Part shown: one piece after another, positions 19,154-29,198 of the stretch | Layout of the letters: each line of letters opens with the position of its first letter | How positions within the stretch are numbered: the first letter of the stretch is position 1 | From: Caldilineaceae bacterium | GTDB lineage: Bacteria > Chloroflexota > Anaerolineae > Caldilineales > Caldilineaceae | Direction: 5' to 3' | Assembly: GCA_026645575.1 (NCBI GenBank) | Contig: JAPKMW010000022.1 | Location: 1-64,000, forward strand | Length of the DNA: 64,000 nucleotides | The notes under the pieces: generated by a model | What the model was told of the DNA's origin: nothing | Seen by the model: only the letters and a program-made list of their open reading frames with translations | Databases searched by the model: none | Made by a program: the position numbers and the translations under genes

Positions 19154-20259
19154 CACAAATTGATCTGATTGTCGGCGCCCGTCCTAACTTTATGAAAGCT
19201 GCGCCGGTGTTGGAACAGCTACGGGCACGTCAACCCGCCTGGCGTAGCCGTTTGATCCATACCGGCCAACATTACGATGAAAAGCTGTCCGACCTCTTTT
19301 TTCGCCAACTCGGTATGCCGGCGCCGGATGTCAATCTAAACATCGGCTCTGGTAGTCATGCGGTGCAAACGGCGCGCATTATGATGGCGCTGGAAACTGT
19401 CTTTACCGAACAACGGCCCGATATGGTGATGGTCTTTGGCGATATTAATTCCACCGCAGCGGCGGCCCTGGTTGCGGCCAAACTGGGAATTCCGGTGGCC
19501 CATGTGGAAGCAGGCTTGCGCAGTTTTGATCGGTCGATGCCGGAAGAGATCAATCGTCTTGTTACTGATGCGATCACTGATCTCCTCTTTGTTACCGAGC
19601 CAGCCGCCGCTGAAAATTTGCAACGGGAAGGGATTCCTGCTGAAAAAATTTTCTTTGTCGGCAACACCATGATCGACACATTGCTAAAGCATCGCGCTCC
19701 TGCCCTTGCTTTACAGATGGCAGCGCATTTTGGTGTGACCCCCAAGCGCTATGCTGTCGTTACACTCCACCGACCATCCAACGTCGATGATGTGCAATCG
19801 CTGGCGCATATTATTGCCGGCTTACTGGAACTGGCGACGCAGCTTCCTGTGATCTTTCCCGTACATCCGCGTACCCAACAGCGCCTTACAAACGTATATG
19901 ATCTGAGGTCTCTTGCTGCGGCCAATCTACATTGTGTAGAACCCTTAGGCTATCTGGAATTTATTGGTTTGGTGGCTGATGCCGGTGTTGTGCTGACCGA
20001 TTCCGGCGGTGTACAAGAAGAGACGACAATTTTAGGTGTGCCGTGCATCACATTACGGGAAAATACAGAGCGTCCCATCACCTTGACCGTGGGTACAAAT
20101 CGCTTGGTCGGTCGCGACCCCAAGCGGATGATTGCTGAGGCGCTGACCGTTGTGTCATCTGATGTCAAATCAGTGCAGCGAATGATTCCCGAAAAGTGGG
20201 ATGGTAAAGCGGCCGAGCGGGTGGTAAGCGTTTTAGAACAGACAAAGTGGCGTGTATGA
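19150..20259 (+). CDS. wecB: Non-hydrolysing UDP-N-acetylglucosamine 2-epimerase
   Basis: A 369-residue enzyme of the WecB/WbpI family, which interconverts UDP-GlcNAc and UDP-ManNAc or their uronate derivatives. Motifs seen are HTGQHYDEKLS, GDINSTAAAALVAAK, HVEAGLRS, HRPSNVDD and TDSGGVQEE. Base composition jumps here: 21 of 60 bases are G or C at 19081-19140 and 38 of 60 at 19201-19260. This gene therefore marks the right edge of the AT-rich block. It is coupled to the next gene by an ATGA overlap. Confidence 0.92.
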   Translation: MTQIDLIVGARPNFMKAAPVLEQLRARQPAWRSRLIHTGQHYDEKLSDLFFRQLGMPAPDVNLNIGSGSHAVQTARIMMALETVFTEQRPDMVMVFGDINSTAAAALVAAKLGIPVAHVEAGLRSFDRSMPEEINRLVTDAITDLLFVTEPAAAENLQREGIPAEKIFFVGNTMIDTLLKHRAPALALQMAAHFGVTPKRYAVVTLHRPSNVDDVQSLAHIIAGLLELATQLPVIFPVHPRTQQRLTNVYDLRSLAAANLHCVEPLGYLEFIGLVADAGVVLTDSGGVQEETTILGVPCITLRENTERPITLTVGTNRLVGRDPKRMIAEALTVVSSDVKSVQRMIPEKWDGKAAERVVSVLEQTKWRV

Positions 20260-21272
20260 AGATTTGGATTGACCTGGCAAACTCGCCCCAAGTACTCTTT
20301 TTCCGACCGATTATTCGTGAACTGGAACGTACTGGCCACCAAACGATTATTACTAGCCGCGCTTTTGCGCAAACCATTGAACTGGCCGATAAAGCCGGCT
20401 TTACACACACACCGATTGGCGGACATGCGGGTGAAAGCGGTTTCCTGGCTTCCTTGTGGGTCAATTTTCAGCGCGCTCGCCAGCAGTTGAAGTTTTTGGC
20501 TGACCAGCCTGTTGACTTAGCTATTAGCCATAATGCTTATGCTCAGGCAATGGCGGCCTTTATGCGTCGCTTGCCGTTTGCTACCACTATGGATTATGAA
20601 CATCAGCAAGGTAACCATTTACCATTTCGGGTTGCCCGGTTGGTGATCGTGCCGGAAGCCTTTCCCGACGAATTGCTGAAACGCTTTGGCGCCAGGCGAG
20701 TGTACAAATATCCGGGCGTCAAGGAACAAATTTACCTAGCCGATTTTACACCTGATCCGGATTTTCAACAGAAAGTGGGCTTAGATCCACAGAAAGTTAT
20801 TGTTTTATTACGTCCACCGGCAACTTGGGCGCTTTACCATCAAGGGTTTGAAAATCATCTATGGGGACAAATTATCGAAACGCTGGGCAAGCGCACTGAT
20901 CTAACAACCGTTTTTCTGCCTAGAATTCCGGCTCAACGCGCTGCGATCCAGAAGCTAAATTTACCAGGTCTTTGGATTCCCGATACAGTGCTTGACGGTC
21001 CAAATTTGATTTGGATTTCGGATTTGGTTCTCAGCGCCGGTGGTACAATGAACCGTGAGGCGGCCGTGTTAGGTGTACCGGCCTACACGATCTTTGCCGG
21101 TAAACTTGGTGCCGTTGATCAATATTTAATTGATCACGGACGTCTGCAAGTGTTAGAAAGCCTTGACCAATTACGCGTTACCAAACGCATAGCTTCAGCG
21201 TCACCATTGTTAACATCAAGCCAGGAATTAGTGACAGAAGTAACAAGAGCATTTTTATCCGCTGTTTCATAA
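20256..21272 (+). CDS. DUF354 family protein (GT-B-like)
   Basis: A 338-residue protein of the DUF354 family, starting MKIWIDLANSPQVLFF, which is typical for the group. The fold resembles the GT-B glycosyltransferases and WecB-like epimerases, and members are often found next to wecB in glycan clusters, as here. Near the C-terminus it has the SAGGTMNREAAVLG stretch that matches the sugar-nucleotide site of those folds. Its function is not established. The ATG at 20256 overlaps the wecB stop by four bases and is preferred over the GTG at 20247. Confidence 0.8.
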   Translation: MKIWIDLANSPQVLFFRPIIRELERTGHQTIITSRAFAQTIELADKAGFTHTPIGGHAGESGFLASLWVNFQRARQQLKFLADQPVDLAISHNAYAQAMAAFMRRLPFATTMDYEHQQGNHLPFRVARLVIVPEAFPDELLKRFGARRVYKYPGVKEQIYLADFTPDPDFQQKVGLDPQKVIVLLRPPATWALYHQGFENHLWGQIIETLGKRTDLTTVFLPRIPAQRAAIQKLNLPGLWIPDTVLDGPNLIWISDLVLSAGGTMNREAAVLGVPAYTIFAGKLGAVDQYLIDHGRLQVLESLDQLRVTKRIASASPLLTSSQELVTEVTRAFLSAVS

Positions 21273-21286
21273 CCGGAGCAAATTCG

Positions 21287-22483
21287 ATGACAACGCAGAC
21301 CGTCCAGGTTCCCTTTGTCGATTTAGGCGCTCAACACCAGGAAGTGCGCGCCGAAATCGATGCAATGATTGCCCGAGCAATCGACACCTCCAGCTTTATT
21401 GGGGGGGCTTTGCTAACTGAATTTGAGAAAAACTTTGCTGCTTACTGTGGCGTAGATCATGCGGTTGGGGTCAGTGACGGAACCCATGCCTTGCTCCTAG
21501 CGCTTCATGCTGTTGGAGTGGCGGCTGGGGATCTAGTGCTAACGGTCTCGCATACTTTTATTGCCACTGCGGAAGCCATTATTCAATGTGGCGCCGAGCC
21601 AGTCTTTCTGGAAATTGATCCACAAACTTATACCCTTTCGCCGGATGCCCTGGCCCAGTGGTTGGAAGAAAATTGCCAGGTGGATGCTCAGGGCGTCTGT
21701 CGCCACCGCGCCACGGGCCGTCGCGTCGCCGCTGTGGCGCCAGTCCACCTATATGGTTTGCCGGCGCATATGGAGCCAATTTTAGCTACGGCCCACCGCT
21801 ATCAGATTAAGGTGGTGGAAGATGCCTGTCAAGCGCATGGCGCTTGGTATACGTTTTCGCATGGCGAACGAGCCAGAGCGGGGGCCATGGGGGATGTCGG
21901 CTGCTTTAGCTTCTACCCTGGCAAAAACCTGGGCGCCATGGGGGAAGGCGGCGCCGTTGTCACCAATAATCCTGATCTGGCCCAACAGGTGCGTATTCTG
22001 CGCGATCATGGACAAAAGCGCAAGTATGTCCATCAAACCCGCTATGGCATTAACGCCCGTTTGGATTCAATTCAAGCGGGTGTATTGGATATCAAATTAA
22101 AACAACTGGAGCAATGGAATAACCGACGCCGTAAAATTGCTACACACTATGATGAATGTTTAGCCCATTTACCGGGAGTCGTTAGACCTGTGGAGCCGAG
22201 TTACGGTCACCATGTCTACCATCTGTATGTTGTGCTGTTGCCCAATCGCGATGAGATGCAACGGGAATTACAACAGCGTGGGATTGCCACAGGCTTGCAC
22301 TATCCTATTCCTATTCACCTACAAGAAGCCTTTGCCGATCAAGGCTACCAACGTGGTGATCTGCCCGTTACCGAGCAGGTGGCTGATACGTTGCTATCAT
22401 TGCCTATGTTTCCTCACATGAGTGACGGTCAGGTTCATCATGTTACTCAAACATTACAGCAGATCACCCGTACCCTACGCTAA
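21287..22483 (+). CDS. DegT/DnrJ/EryC1 sugar aminotransferase
   Basis: A 398-residue PLP enzyme that aminates keto-sugar nucleotides. Hallmarks are VDLGAQHQEVRAEID at the start, the GVSDGTHALLLAL cofactor loop, the EDACQAHGA motif and the PLP lysine in FSFYPGKNLGAMGEGG. Together with the Gfo/Idh/MocA dehydrogenase at 24228 it fits a WbpB/WbpE-type pair making a 3-amino sugar. It lies 14 bases after DUF354 in the same operon. Confidence 0.9.
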   Translation: MTTQTVQVPFVDLGAQHQEVRAEIDAMIARAIDTSSFIGGALLTEFEKNFAAYCGVDHAVGVSDGTHALLLALHAVGVAAGDLVLTVSHTFIATAEAIIQCGAEPVFLEIDPQTYTLSPDALAQWLEENCQVDAQGVCRHRATGRRVAAVAPVHLYGLPAHMEPILATAHRYQIKVVEDACQAHGAWYTFSHGERARAGAMGDVGCFSFYPGKNLGAMGEGGAVVTNNPDLAQQVRILRDHGQKRKYVHQTRYGINARLDSIQAGVLDIKLKQLEQWNNRRRKIATHYDECLAHLPGVVRPVEPSYGHHVYHLYVVLLPNRDEMQRELQQRGIATGLHYPIPIHLQEAFADQGYQRGDLPVTEQVADTLLSLPMFPHMSDGQVHHVTQTLQQITRTLR

Positions 22484-22589
22484 GTCTATCAACGAGCGCG
22501 AGAAAGTAGCACTTTGTACAGCGGTAATGGGGTTACTTCCTGTTTTGTTCGTAAGTAGAATCGGGTAGACAGCTAGAAGGTTGGACACG

Positions 22590-24089
22590 ATGTTGCGTCA
22601 ATTCAGCTACAAACGGATCGTTGCCTTTGCTTTGTTCGACTGGCTTGGCACGCTCACAATGCTTTGGGGCGCCTCCTCTTTGCGCTTATGGTTAGGGCAG
22701 ACGCCCGCTGCCCTGGTGGCTCTGGCAGACGCGCTGGGCATTCCTGTTTTGGTGTGGGAAACATTCACACGATCTGACACATTAACATGGCAAGTGATTG
22801 TGCTGGTGGGTACGGTTTGGCCCATACTGTTTATCAGCTTCCATGTTTACGATGGCCGTTATAATGATACCTTGAAAACCGAATTAGTCAATGTTGCTCT
22901 GGCTATTTTTGCGGCCACCCTCACCCTTTCTGGATTGCTTTTTTTCACCTACCAGGCAACCTCCAGAATTTTGTTTGCCATGTTCTTTTTCCTGGACATC
23001 TTACTCCTATTGGGAATGCGCGTACTATGGTGGGGGATGCGCTACCGTTCCAGAAATCATAATAGCACCCACGCTGTCCTGATTATTGGCGCCGGCACAG
23101 TCGGCAAGCGTGTTGCCTCTGAAATTGATCGCTATAATAAAGGTCGGATTACATTGGTCGGCTTTGTGGATGACGATCAACAAAAACAACAGACGATCAT
23201 CAATGATTTGCCTATCCTGGGTACATTAGAAGAGATCCCCCAAGTTGTGCAGAATCAACATATTCAAGATGCTGTGGTTGCACTCCCATTGCATGCCCAT
23301 GAGCGCCTGGTTCAAATCTGCCATAAGTTGCAGGAATTAGGTGTTCACGTTCATGTGGTGCCTGATTTGTTTGCCCTTTCATTTCCCAGTGCCACTTTGG
23401 ATGGCTTTGGCGGCATCCCCGTCATCGATTTGGGGCAACCAGGCATTTATGGCTGGCAGCGCGTGTTCAAGCGCACCTTTGATGTGATCAGCACAACGCT
23501 AATCCTCTGTCTGGTTTGGCCGCTGATGCTTGTAATCGCACTCTGGGTGAAGCTGGATTCGTCGGGGCCGATCTTCTACCGCCAAAAACGGATTGGGGAA
23601 AATGGTCACCCCTTTTACATGCTAAAATTCCGTTCCATGCGGGTTGATAGTGATGACAAAATTCATCGTGAGCATATCGCACGTCTGATTAAAGAAAATT
23701 TATCGTTGGCAAATCAGCCAACAGGATCGGCTCAAAGCCTCAAAATGCAAAATGATCCCAGGGTGACGCGCATTGGGCGTTTTATTCGTAAGACCAGCAT
23801 TGATGAATTGCCCCAACTGCTCAACGTGCTGCGTGGCGAGATGAGCCTGGTGGGACCCCGACCGCCCATTCCTTATGAAGTGGAAATGTATCAGGAATGG
23901 CACATGCGGCGGTTGCAAGCAATTCCTGGCGTAACGGGGCTTTGGCAAGTGCAGGGGCGCAACCGGGTGAGCTTTGATGAGATGGTGCGCATGGATCTTG
24001 ACTATATCGAACACCAATCGCTTTGGTTGGATATTAAGTTGCTCTTGCGCACTCCGCTGGCTTTGTTGAATGGGCAAGGAGCTGGTTAA
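22590..24089 (+). CDS. Undecaprenyl-phosphate sugar phosphotransferase (WbaP/WcaJ family)
   Basis: A protein of about 499 residues that would start the polymer by transferring a sugar phosphate to undecaprenyl phosphate. The N-terminal half has four or five membrane segments, then a Rossmann-like domain with [15 protein letters not shown]. The C-terminal catalytic domain has [18 protein letters not shown] and [20 protein letters not shown] followed by PRPP. AGAAGG nine bases before ATG 22590 supports that start over the TTG at 22581. Confidence 0.9.
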   Translation: MLRQFSYKRIVAFALFDWLGTLTMLWGASSLRLWLGQTPAALVALADALGIPVLVWETFTRSDTLTWQVIVLVGTVWPILFISFHVYDGRYNDTLKTELVNVALAIFAATLTLSGLLFFTYQATSRILFAMFFFLDILLLLGMRVLWWGMRYRSRNHNSTHAVLIIGAGTVGKRVASEIDRYNKGRITLVGFVDDDQQKQQTIINDLPILGTLEEIPQVVQNQHIQDAVVALPLHAHERLVQICHKLQELGVHVHVVPDLFALSFPSATLDGFGGIPVIDLGQPGIYGWQRVFKRTFDVISTTLILCLVWPLMLVIALWVKLDSSGPIFYRQKRIGENGHPFYMLKFRSMRVDSDDKIHREHIARLIKENLSLANQPTGSAQSLKMQNDPRVTRIGRFIRKTSIDELPQLLNVLRGEMSLVGPRPPIPYEVEMYQEWHMRRLQAIPGVTGLWQVQGRNRVSFDEMVRMDLDYIEHQSLWLDIKLLLRTPLALLNGQGAG

Positions 24090-24140
24090 AGTAGTGGTTG
24101 CTCCCCACAAAAGGGCAGCAGAATTGATTTGTCATGAGCC

Positions 24141-24185
24141 GCAATCGCAAGGTGAGTTTCTGTTTGAGATTTGCCTTGCGATTGC
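24141..24185. repeat. 12-bp inverted repeat between the sugar transferase and dehydrogenase genes
   Basis: GCAATCGCAAGG at 24141-24152 and CCTTGCGATTGC at 24174-24185 are perfectly complementary, with a 21-base loop. There is no T-run, so it could be a terminator needing Rho, an attenuator or another intergenic hairpin. Confidence 0.5.
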
Positions 24186-24227
24186 ATTCTACAGATCCCA
24201 TATTGCAAAATAGTAGGATAAGCTTGA

Positions 24228-25241
24228 ATGATAAAAATTGGTGTCATCGGTTGTGGTTATTGGGGACCAAAACACGCACGCAATTTTCACGAATTGCCTG
24301 AGGCTGAGTTAGCGTGGATTGCTGATCTGAACCCCGAACGCCTGGCCCACATGTGTACACTGTACCCACAAATCCGTACAACGCGGAATTATCAAGATCT
24401 GTTAGAAACTGACATTGACGGGGTTGTGATTGCGACGCCGGTCGGCACCCATTATCGCATGGGGATGGAGGTATTGGCGGCAGGCAAACACCTTTTGATC
24501 GAGAAGCCACTTGCGGCATCAGCCACAGAAGCCCGGCAATTAGTTGAAATGGCTGACCGCGTCAACCGTATACTGATGGTTGGACACACCTTCGTTTATA
24601 ACCCAGCAGTAGAAGCCGTTCGCCAAATTATCCAATCAGGCGAATTAGGGGAAATTTTTTATATTAACGCAACACGCGCTAATTTAGGCATCTTTCAACC
24701 GGATGTCAATGTTATTTGGGATCTGGCGCCCCATGATATTTCGATCTTAAATTATATTCTTAATGCGTCACCCGTTTCTGTCAGTGCCCGTGGCGGGGTC
24801 TACGTCCAGCGCAAACGAGGCATTCATGATGTCGCCTACCTAACACTGCTTTATCCAAACGAAATTATGGCCGAGGTGCGGGTCAGTTGGTTGGATCCGG
24901 TAAAAACTAGACTTTATACTATTGTGGGCAGCAAAAAAATGTTGGTCTATGATGATATTGCCCATGCCAAGGTTGTACTCTATGATAAAGGTGTCGAGAC
25001 ACCGCCTTATTCAGACACTTTTGAGCAATTTCAGCTCTCCTATCGACACGGCTCTGAGTTAGCCTATCCCCTCTTCTGGTCCGAACCGCTGAAGAATGAA
25101 TGTCAGGATTTTATCCAGGCGATTCAAAGCGGAGTAAAACCGCGCAGTGATGGCACGTCCGGCTGGCAAGTGGTGGAAATTTTGGAAAAGGCGCAAAAAT
25201 CATTGTTAAATCATGGCCTGCAAGAGAGTATTACGGCTTGA
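24228..25241 (+). CDS. Gfo/Idh/MocA sugar-nucleotide dehydrogenase
   Basis: A 337-residue NAD-dependent dehydrogenase with GVIGCGYWGPKHARNF at the N-terminus and the catalytic-lysine motif EKPLA. In glycan clusters this clade oxidises C3 of a UDP-N-acetyl sugar or its uronate, the WbpB-type step that precedes the DegT aminotransferase. That role is inferred from neighbours. The stop overlaps the next gene. Confidence 0.85.
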   Translation: MIKIGVIGCGYWGPKHARNFHELPEAELAWIADLNPERLAHMCTLYPQIRTTRNYQDLLETDIDGVVIATPVGTHYRMGMEVLAAGKHLLIEKPLAASATEARQLVEMADRVNRILMVGHTFVYNPAVEAVRQIIQSGELGEIFYINATRANLGIFQPDVNVIWDLAPHDISILNYILNASPVSVSARGGVYVQRKRGIHDVAYLTLLYPNEIMAEVRVSWLDPVKTRLYTIVGSKKMLVYDDIAHAKVVLYDKGVETPPYSDTFEQFQLSYRHGSELAYPLFWSEPLKNECQDFIQAIQSGVKPRSDGTSGWQVVEILEKAQKSLLNHGLQESITA

Positions 25242-26494
25242 TTGGGAGTGGGATATTGGCACGCCTTGCCTTGCTGCGCGCAACTGAAATTTGGGTAATA
25301 CTGTTAGCCGTCCTGGCAACTCTGGTCAGTTCCCAAGCGTATTTATTGATTATTGCCCTTTTTCTCTGTTACCGCTTATTGCAATGGTGGTCAACCGGTG
25401 CGTTAACCATACGTACCCCTATTGATCTACCAATCATCCTTTTGCTCATCGGCCCGATTCCCTTGACACTTTGGGCAACAGTACAACCAGAAGTTACTTA
25501 TCTGGAAGTTTATCGCCTGCTGAGTGGTGTCAGCCTCCTCTATACGCTGGTCAATGGGATCAGAACACAAGCTGCTTTGCACTATTGTATTAGCGGCCTT
25601 ATGACCGTCGGGATGGCCTTGGCTCTTCTAGCCCCATTTACGGTCGAGTGGATTACAGATAAATTTTCCTTTATTCCCCTTTTGCTTTATACACTGGCGC
25701 CGTTGCTGGCCAGTGATCAGATTCATCCCAATGTGATCGCTGGCGCGCTGGCATTTCTGCTACCGCTGGCGCTGGCGTTACTGTTTTTTGGTTGGCGTCA
25801 ACTGGCAAAGACGGAAAAAGTATTGTATGGGTTTGCCGCTGTCACGATGGGCTTGATTCTGCTCTTTACCCAGTCGCGTGGGGCATTAACGGCGTTGACC
25901 GTTGCCATGCTCTTCTTGCTGTTGCTGCGTTGGCGCTGGGGTTGGCTCATGGCAGTGGCAACCCTGGGGATCATCATGTTTGCTCTTTCCCTGGGCTACC
26001 AGAATCTCATTATCGATAGTCGGGAACTTGCCACGGTTCGTGGCTGGGAAGGACGGCAGGAAATCTGGTCGCGCGCCCTTGCTATCATCCAAGACTTCCC
26101 ATTCACCGGTATTGGTATGGGCAATTTTGATTTGATTGCCAGTACCTTTTATCCATTTTTTTTAGCCGCGCCGGGCCAAACACCCCATGCGCATCAGCTC
26201 TTTTTGCAAATTGGGGTTGATTTGGGCATTCCTGGTTTAGTGATTTGGTTATCGATGCTTTTCATCACTTTGCTGGTGAGTTGGCAGCTGTTCCAGAACG
26301 GTATGCGAACGGATGCCCGTTGGTTTGCTGGCTTAGGCGCAGGTTTGCTGGGTAGCCAGCTTGCTTTGCTTACACACGGCTTGACAGATGCTGTGTTATG
26401 GGGTACAAAACCGGCATTGCTGCTTTGGTTTATTTGGGGAACTGCCCTTGCCGCCGCTATTTTTTACCAGCGGTCTGCGGTAAAGTTTACGTAG
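25238..26494 (+). CDS. O-antigen ligase / polymerase family membrane protein (WaaL/Wzy_C)
   Basis: A 418-residue polytopic protein with ten or more hydrophobic segments. The Wzy_C region contains FTQSRGALTAL, and further on a large loop with TPHAHQLFLQIGVDLG, whose histidine is conserved in O-antigen ligases. It could ligate the finished chain to a carrier or act as a second polymerase. The probable start is a TTG overlapping the upstream stop codon. Confidence 0.78.
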   Translation: MIGSGILARLALLRATEIWVILLAVLATLVSSQAYLLIIALFLCYRLLQWWSTGALTIRTPIDLPIILLLIGPIPLTLWATVQPEVTYLEVYRLLSGVSLLYTLVNGIRTQAALHYCISGLMTVGMALALLAPFTVEWITDKFSFIPLLLYTLAPLLASDQIHPNVIAGALAFLLPLALALLFFGWRQLAKTEKVLYGFAAVTMGLILLFTQSRGALTALTVAMLFLLLLRWRWGWLMAVATLGIIMFALSLGYQNLIIDSRELATVRGWEGRQEIWSRALAIIQDFPFTGIGMGNFDLIASTFYPFFLAAPGQTPHAHQLFLQIGVDLGIPGLVIWLSMLFITLLVSWQLFQNGMRTDARWFAGLGAGLLGSQLALLTHGLTDAVLWGTKPALLLWFIWGTALAAAIFYQRSAVKFT

Positions 26495-26495
26495 T

Positions 26496-26530
26496 CTTGG
26501 CGCACACGGGCTGTACCCGTGTGCGCCAAG
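26496..26530. repeat. 15-bp perfect hairpin after the ligase gene
   Basis: CTTGGCGCACACGGG (26496-26510) and its exact reverse complement (26516-26530) are separated by CTGTA. There is no T-run. It starts two bases after the stop codon of the ligase gene. Confidence 0.7.
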
Positions 26531-26559
26531 AGAAATTCGTGATAGTTGGGTAATATATT

Positions 26560-28071
26560 ATGACAGAACTTTTTTCACCGCTTACTATCATTCATCTGGT
26601 TCTGCTCTCCTGGCTGCTCCTAGTCTGTGGGGTTCTTTGTTGCATCCAGCTTTACCTGCGTGGCTGGCATTTGGGCAAGGTTGCACTGGTCATACTGGCG
26701 TTGATGGGTGGCGTGGTCTATGCTGGTCGACCAGATGTGGTGTTAGCTGTCTACGTGGACCAACAGAACCCTGTCCTGCCCATAACACAAACCATCCTGC
26801 GCCGCGTAACGTCGACATTGGCCGATAGTTTGGGCGTGAATGGCCCACGCACCTATTTAGTATTGGTGCAAAATAATCATGAGTTGCGGGCGACAGGGGG
26901 CTTTATCTCCGCCGTCGGCAAGGTGACGGTGGAAAATGGTGAACTGCGGGAACTCGACTTTATTGATAGTTACGCCTTTTTTCAAGAAACGCTAGAATAT
27001 GGTCCAGCGCCCAAGCCCATGCAGCAGTTTATGAATGTGCAGTTGCTCTTGCTGCGTGACGCAAACTGGTCCCCCGATCTGCCGACTACGGCAAAACTAG
27101 TGCAAAGCCTTTATGCCCAACAAACTGGTATTCGTGTCAATGGTGTCATTGTTGTTGATTTGCATGCAGCCGCCTTGCTGGTCGATGCATTGGGGCCATT
27201 AGAATTGCCGGGAGCGCCGGCGCCAATTACCGGTGAAAATTTTGCCGAGCAGATTGTTCAACTATGGGAAAGACCACCCGGTACAGATTTAGCGGTTAAT
27301 TATGACGCTGAATTTTATATTTGGTGGGGCCAGCGCAAAAATTTCGTCACCGGCCTTGCCCAAGCGGCTCGCCAGCGACTCGAAAACGGTGATGTCAGCT
27401 ATATCAAGTTGCTGCGCAACGTCCGCACCGCCTTGAGTGAGCGCGCTATTCAAATCTGGCTTGAAGATCCGCTTCTGGCCAAACAGTTAAGTCTTTTTGG
27501 TTGGGACGGTGGTCTGTACCCGGCGTCGGGTACAGATTTCGTGGCGTTGGTGGATACCAATATGGGCTTCAACAAGGCCGATGCTGTGATGCAACGGGAA
27601 CTAGCCTATTCTGTGACCTGGCCGGATGGCCCCGCTGCCCCCGCACTGGCGACGGCGACCATCACCTATACCCACCCAATCACGATCCCGAATTACACTT
27701 GCACCAACACGCCTGAGTATGGTGAAAGCTACAATTTTCTCATCGAGCGTTGTTACTATGACTACGTGCGCTTCTACACGCCCCCCAGCGCCGAATTGGT
27801 GCAAGCGACCGGTCTCGACCCCGATTCGGTTGTCACCCAGCGGGGCGAGAATCGCACCCAATACTTTGCCGGCTATTTTGTCTTGCCGGTAGGTGAGCAA
27901 CACACCGTCACTTTTCAGTACCGCCTGCCCGCAGACCTAACGCCGGTGAACTATCAGCTATTGCTCCGCCGTCAGGCCGGCAGCAAGCCGCTGCCCGTCA
28001 CCGTGACGGTCAACGGCGAGACGATCACGACCACCGTGACAAGCGCCAAGTTGCGCTGGCCTGGCCCCTAA
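26560..28071 (+). CDS. DUF4012 membrane-anchored extracellular protein
   Basis: A 503-residue protein with two N-terminal hydrophobic segments (about residues 8-30 and 37-56). A large extracytoplasmic domain follows with the DUF4012 signature LVLVQNNHELRATGGFI and VVDLHAAALLVDALGP. DUF4012 resembles LytR-CpsA-Psr proteins in its motif layout and often lies in polysaccharide clusters, so a role in attaching glycan to the envelope is plausible but unproven. It ends the plus-strand cluster and converges on a short-chain dehydrogenase six bases away. Confidence 0.8.
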   Translation: MTELFSPLTIIHLVLLSWLLLVCGVLCCIQLYLRGWHLGKVALVILALMGGVVYAGRPDVVLAVYVDQQNPVLPITQTILRRVTSTLADSLGVNGPRTYLVLVQNNHELRATGGFISAVGKVTVENGELRELDFIDSYAFFQETLEYGPAPKPMQQFMNVQLLLLRDANWSPDLPTTAKLVQSLYAQQTGIRVNGVIVVDLHAAALLVDALGPLELPGAPAPITGENFAEQIVQLWERPPGTDLAVNYDAEFYIWWGQRKNFVTGLAQAARQRLENGDVSYIKLLRNVRTALSERAIQIWLEDPLLAKQLSLFGWDGGLYPASGTDFVALVDTNMGFNKADAVMQRELAYSVTWPDGPAAPALATATITYTHPITIPNYTCTNTPEYGESYNFLIERCYYDYVRFYTPPSAELVQATGLDPDSVVTQRGENRTQYFAGYFVLPVGEQHTVTFQYRLPADLTPVNYQLLLRRQAGSKPLPVTVTVNGETITTTVTSAKLRWPGP

Positions 28072-28077
28072 TGCGGG

Positions 28078-28923
28078 TTAGGCAAAGCGGGCGTCATCCG
28101 GATGGGCGCCGGTGAGGATCGCTTCCATCCGCCGTTGCACCAGTTTCTGAAAGGGTGGGTGGGTCAGAATATAGAAGCGTCGGTCACGGATCGCCGCAAA
28201 GACCTGCGCGGCGACTTCCTCTGCCGGCATCCCATGCTGAATCGCTTCTCGCATGGCCTGATCGGTTGCCGTTGGATCGACGGTTGTTGCTGTTGGGTGG
28301 TTGCGGAGTGCCGCTGGGCGATTACGTCCGGCTTCGTGAATTCGTGTGTTCACCCACCCAGGACAGAGAACCGAGACATGCACCGGCGCCCCACTCTGTT
28401 GCAACTCCTGGTAGAGCGTCTCTGATAGGGTGACAACGCCATGTTTGGTCACATTATAAACACCCAAGCCCGGCGTTGAGACCAAACCGGCAATCGATGC
28501 CGTGTTGATAATATGCGCCTCGATTCCTTGTTGCAAGAGAATCGGCACAAAGGCGCGGATGCCATGCACGACGCCCCACAAGTTGACACCCAGCACCCAC
28601 TCCCAATCCTGTAGACTCATTGTCCACAAGGGGCCGCTGGCAGCAACGCCGGCATTGTTGAAAAGCAGATGCACGCCGCCAAAGGTATCCAGTGTGCGCT
28701 TTGCCAGGGCCGTCACCTCTTCAGCCTGGGCGACATTGGTGCGGACACGCAACACAGTGGCGCCTTGCGCTTCCAATGCCGCTGCAGTCGCATGTAATGC
28801 GTCTTCTTCAATATCGGCCAGGACGACCTTCATTCCTTCTTGCACAGCATGTTGGGCCAGCGCACGACCAATACCGCTGGCGGCGCCGGTGATCACGGCA
28901 ACTTTTCCTTGAAATGTTTCCAT
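28078..28923 (-). CDS. Short-chain dehydrogenase/reductase
   Basis: A 281-residue classical SDR. The cofactor motif TGAASGIG is at residues 12-19, with NNAG, the catalytic serine in NTASIAG and the YNVTK active-site pair. A C-terminal extension after the core domain makes it longer than the usual 250 residues. The substrate is unknown. A strong AAGGGGGGAGC site precedes the ATG on the minus strand. It is divergent from the zinc-type dehydrogenase at 29199. Confidence 0.88.
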   Translation of the reverse strand: METFQGKVAVITGAASGIGRALAQHAVQEGMKVVLADIEEDALHATAAALEAQGATVLRVRTNVAQAEEVTALAKRTLDTFGGVHLLFNNAGVAASGPLWTMSLQDWEWVLGVNLWGVVHGIRAFVPILLQQGIEAHIINTASIAGLVSTPGLGVYNVTKHGVVTLSETLYQELQQSGAPVHVSVLCPGWVNTRIHEAGRNRPAALRNHPTATTVDPTATDQAMREAIQHGMPAEEVAAQVFAAIRDRRFYILTHPPFQKLVQRRMEAILTGAHPDDARFA

Positions 28924-29010
28924 CTTGCTCCCCCCTTTGTTTGCTTAAACGCTTGCGCTTACCCCATCACCACTAGACCGCAATGCGACGAAAATTTCCC
29001 CACACCGATA

Positions 29011-29090
29011 CCAGACCCCACAATCCCAGACCCCACAATCCCAGACCCCACGATCCCAGACTACAGACTCCGGACTTTGGACTGCGGACT
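29011..29090. repeat. 15-bp tandem repeat x3 followed by GGACT heptamers
   Basis: CCAGACCCCACAATC occurs at 29011-29025 and 29026-29040, and with one change at 29041-29055. The run continues into GACTCCGGACTTTGGACTGCGGACT, the heptamer repeat also seen at 30236, 34077 and 34820. It fills the divergent gap 28924-29198. Confidence 0.8.
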
Positions 29091-29198
29091 ATTGATAGTG
29101 TACCATACTTACCCCCTGCTTTGTCTCCTTTCCCGTCATTGAGTACAATAGATAGCTACCAAGTTGCCCTACCCCATGTCACTAAGAGGAGTTACGTT

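Noticed and set aside
28983..29198. N-terminal extension of the zinc-type dehydrogenase
   Set aside because: It translates tandem repeat DNA into RPHNP repeats, while a strong AGAGGAG and a family-typical start are at 29199.
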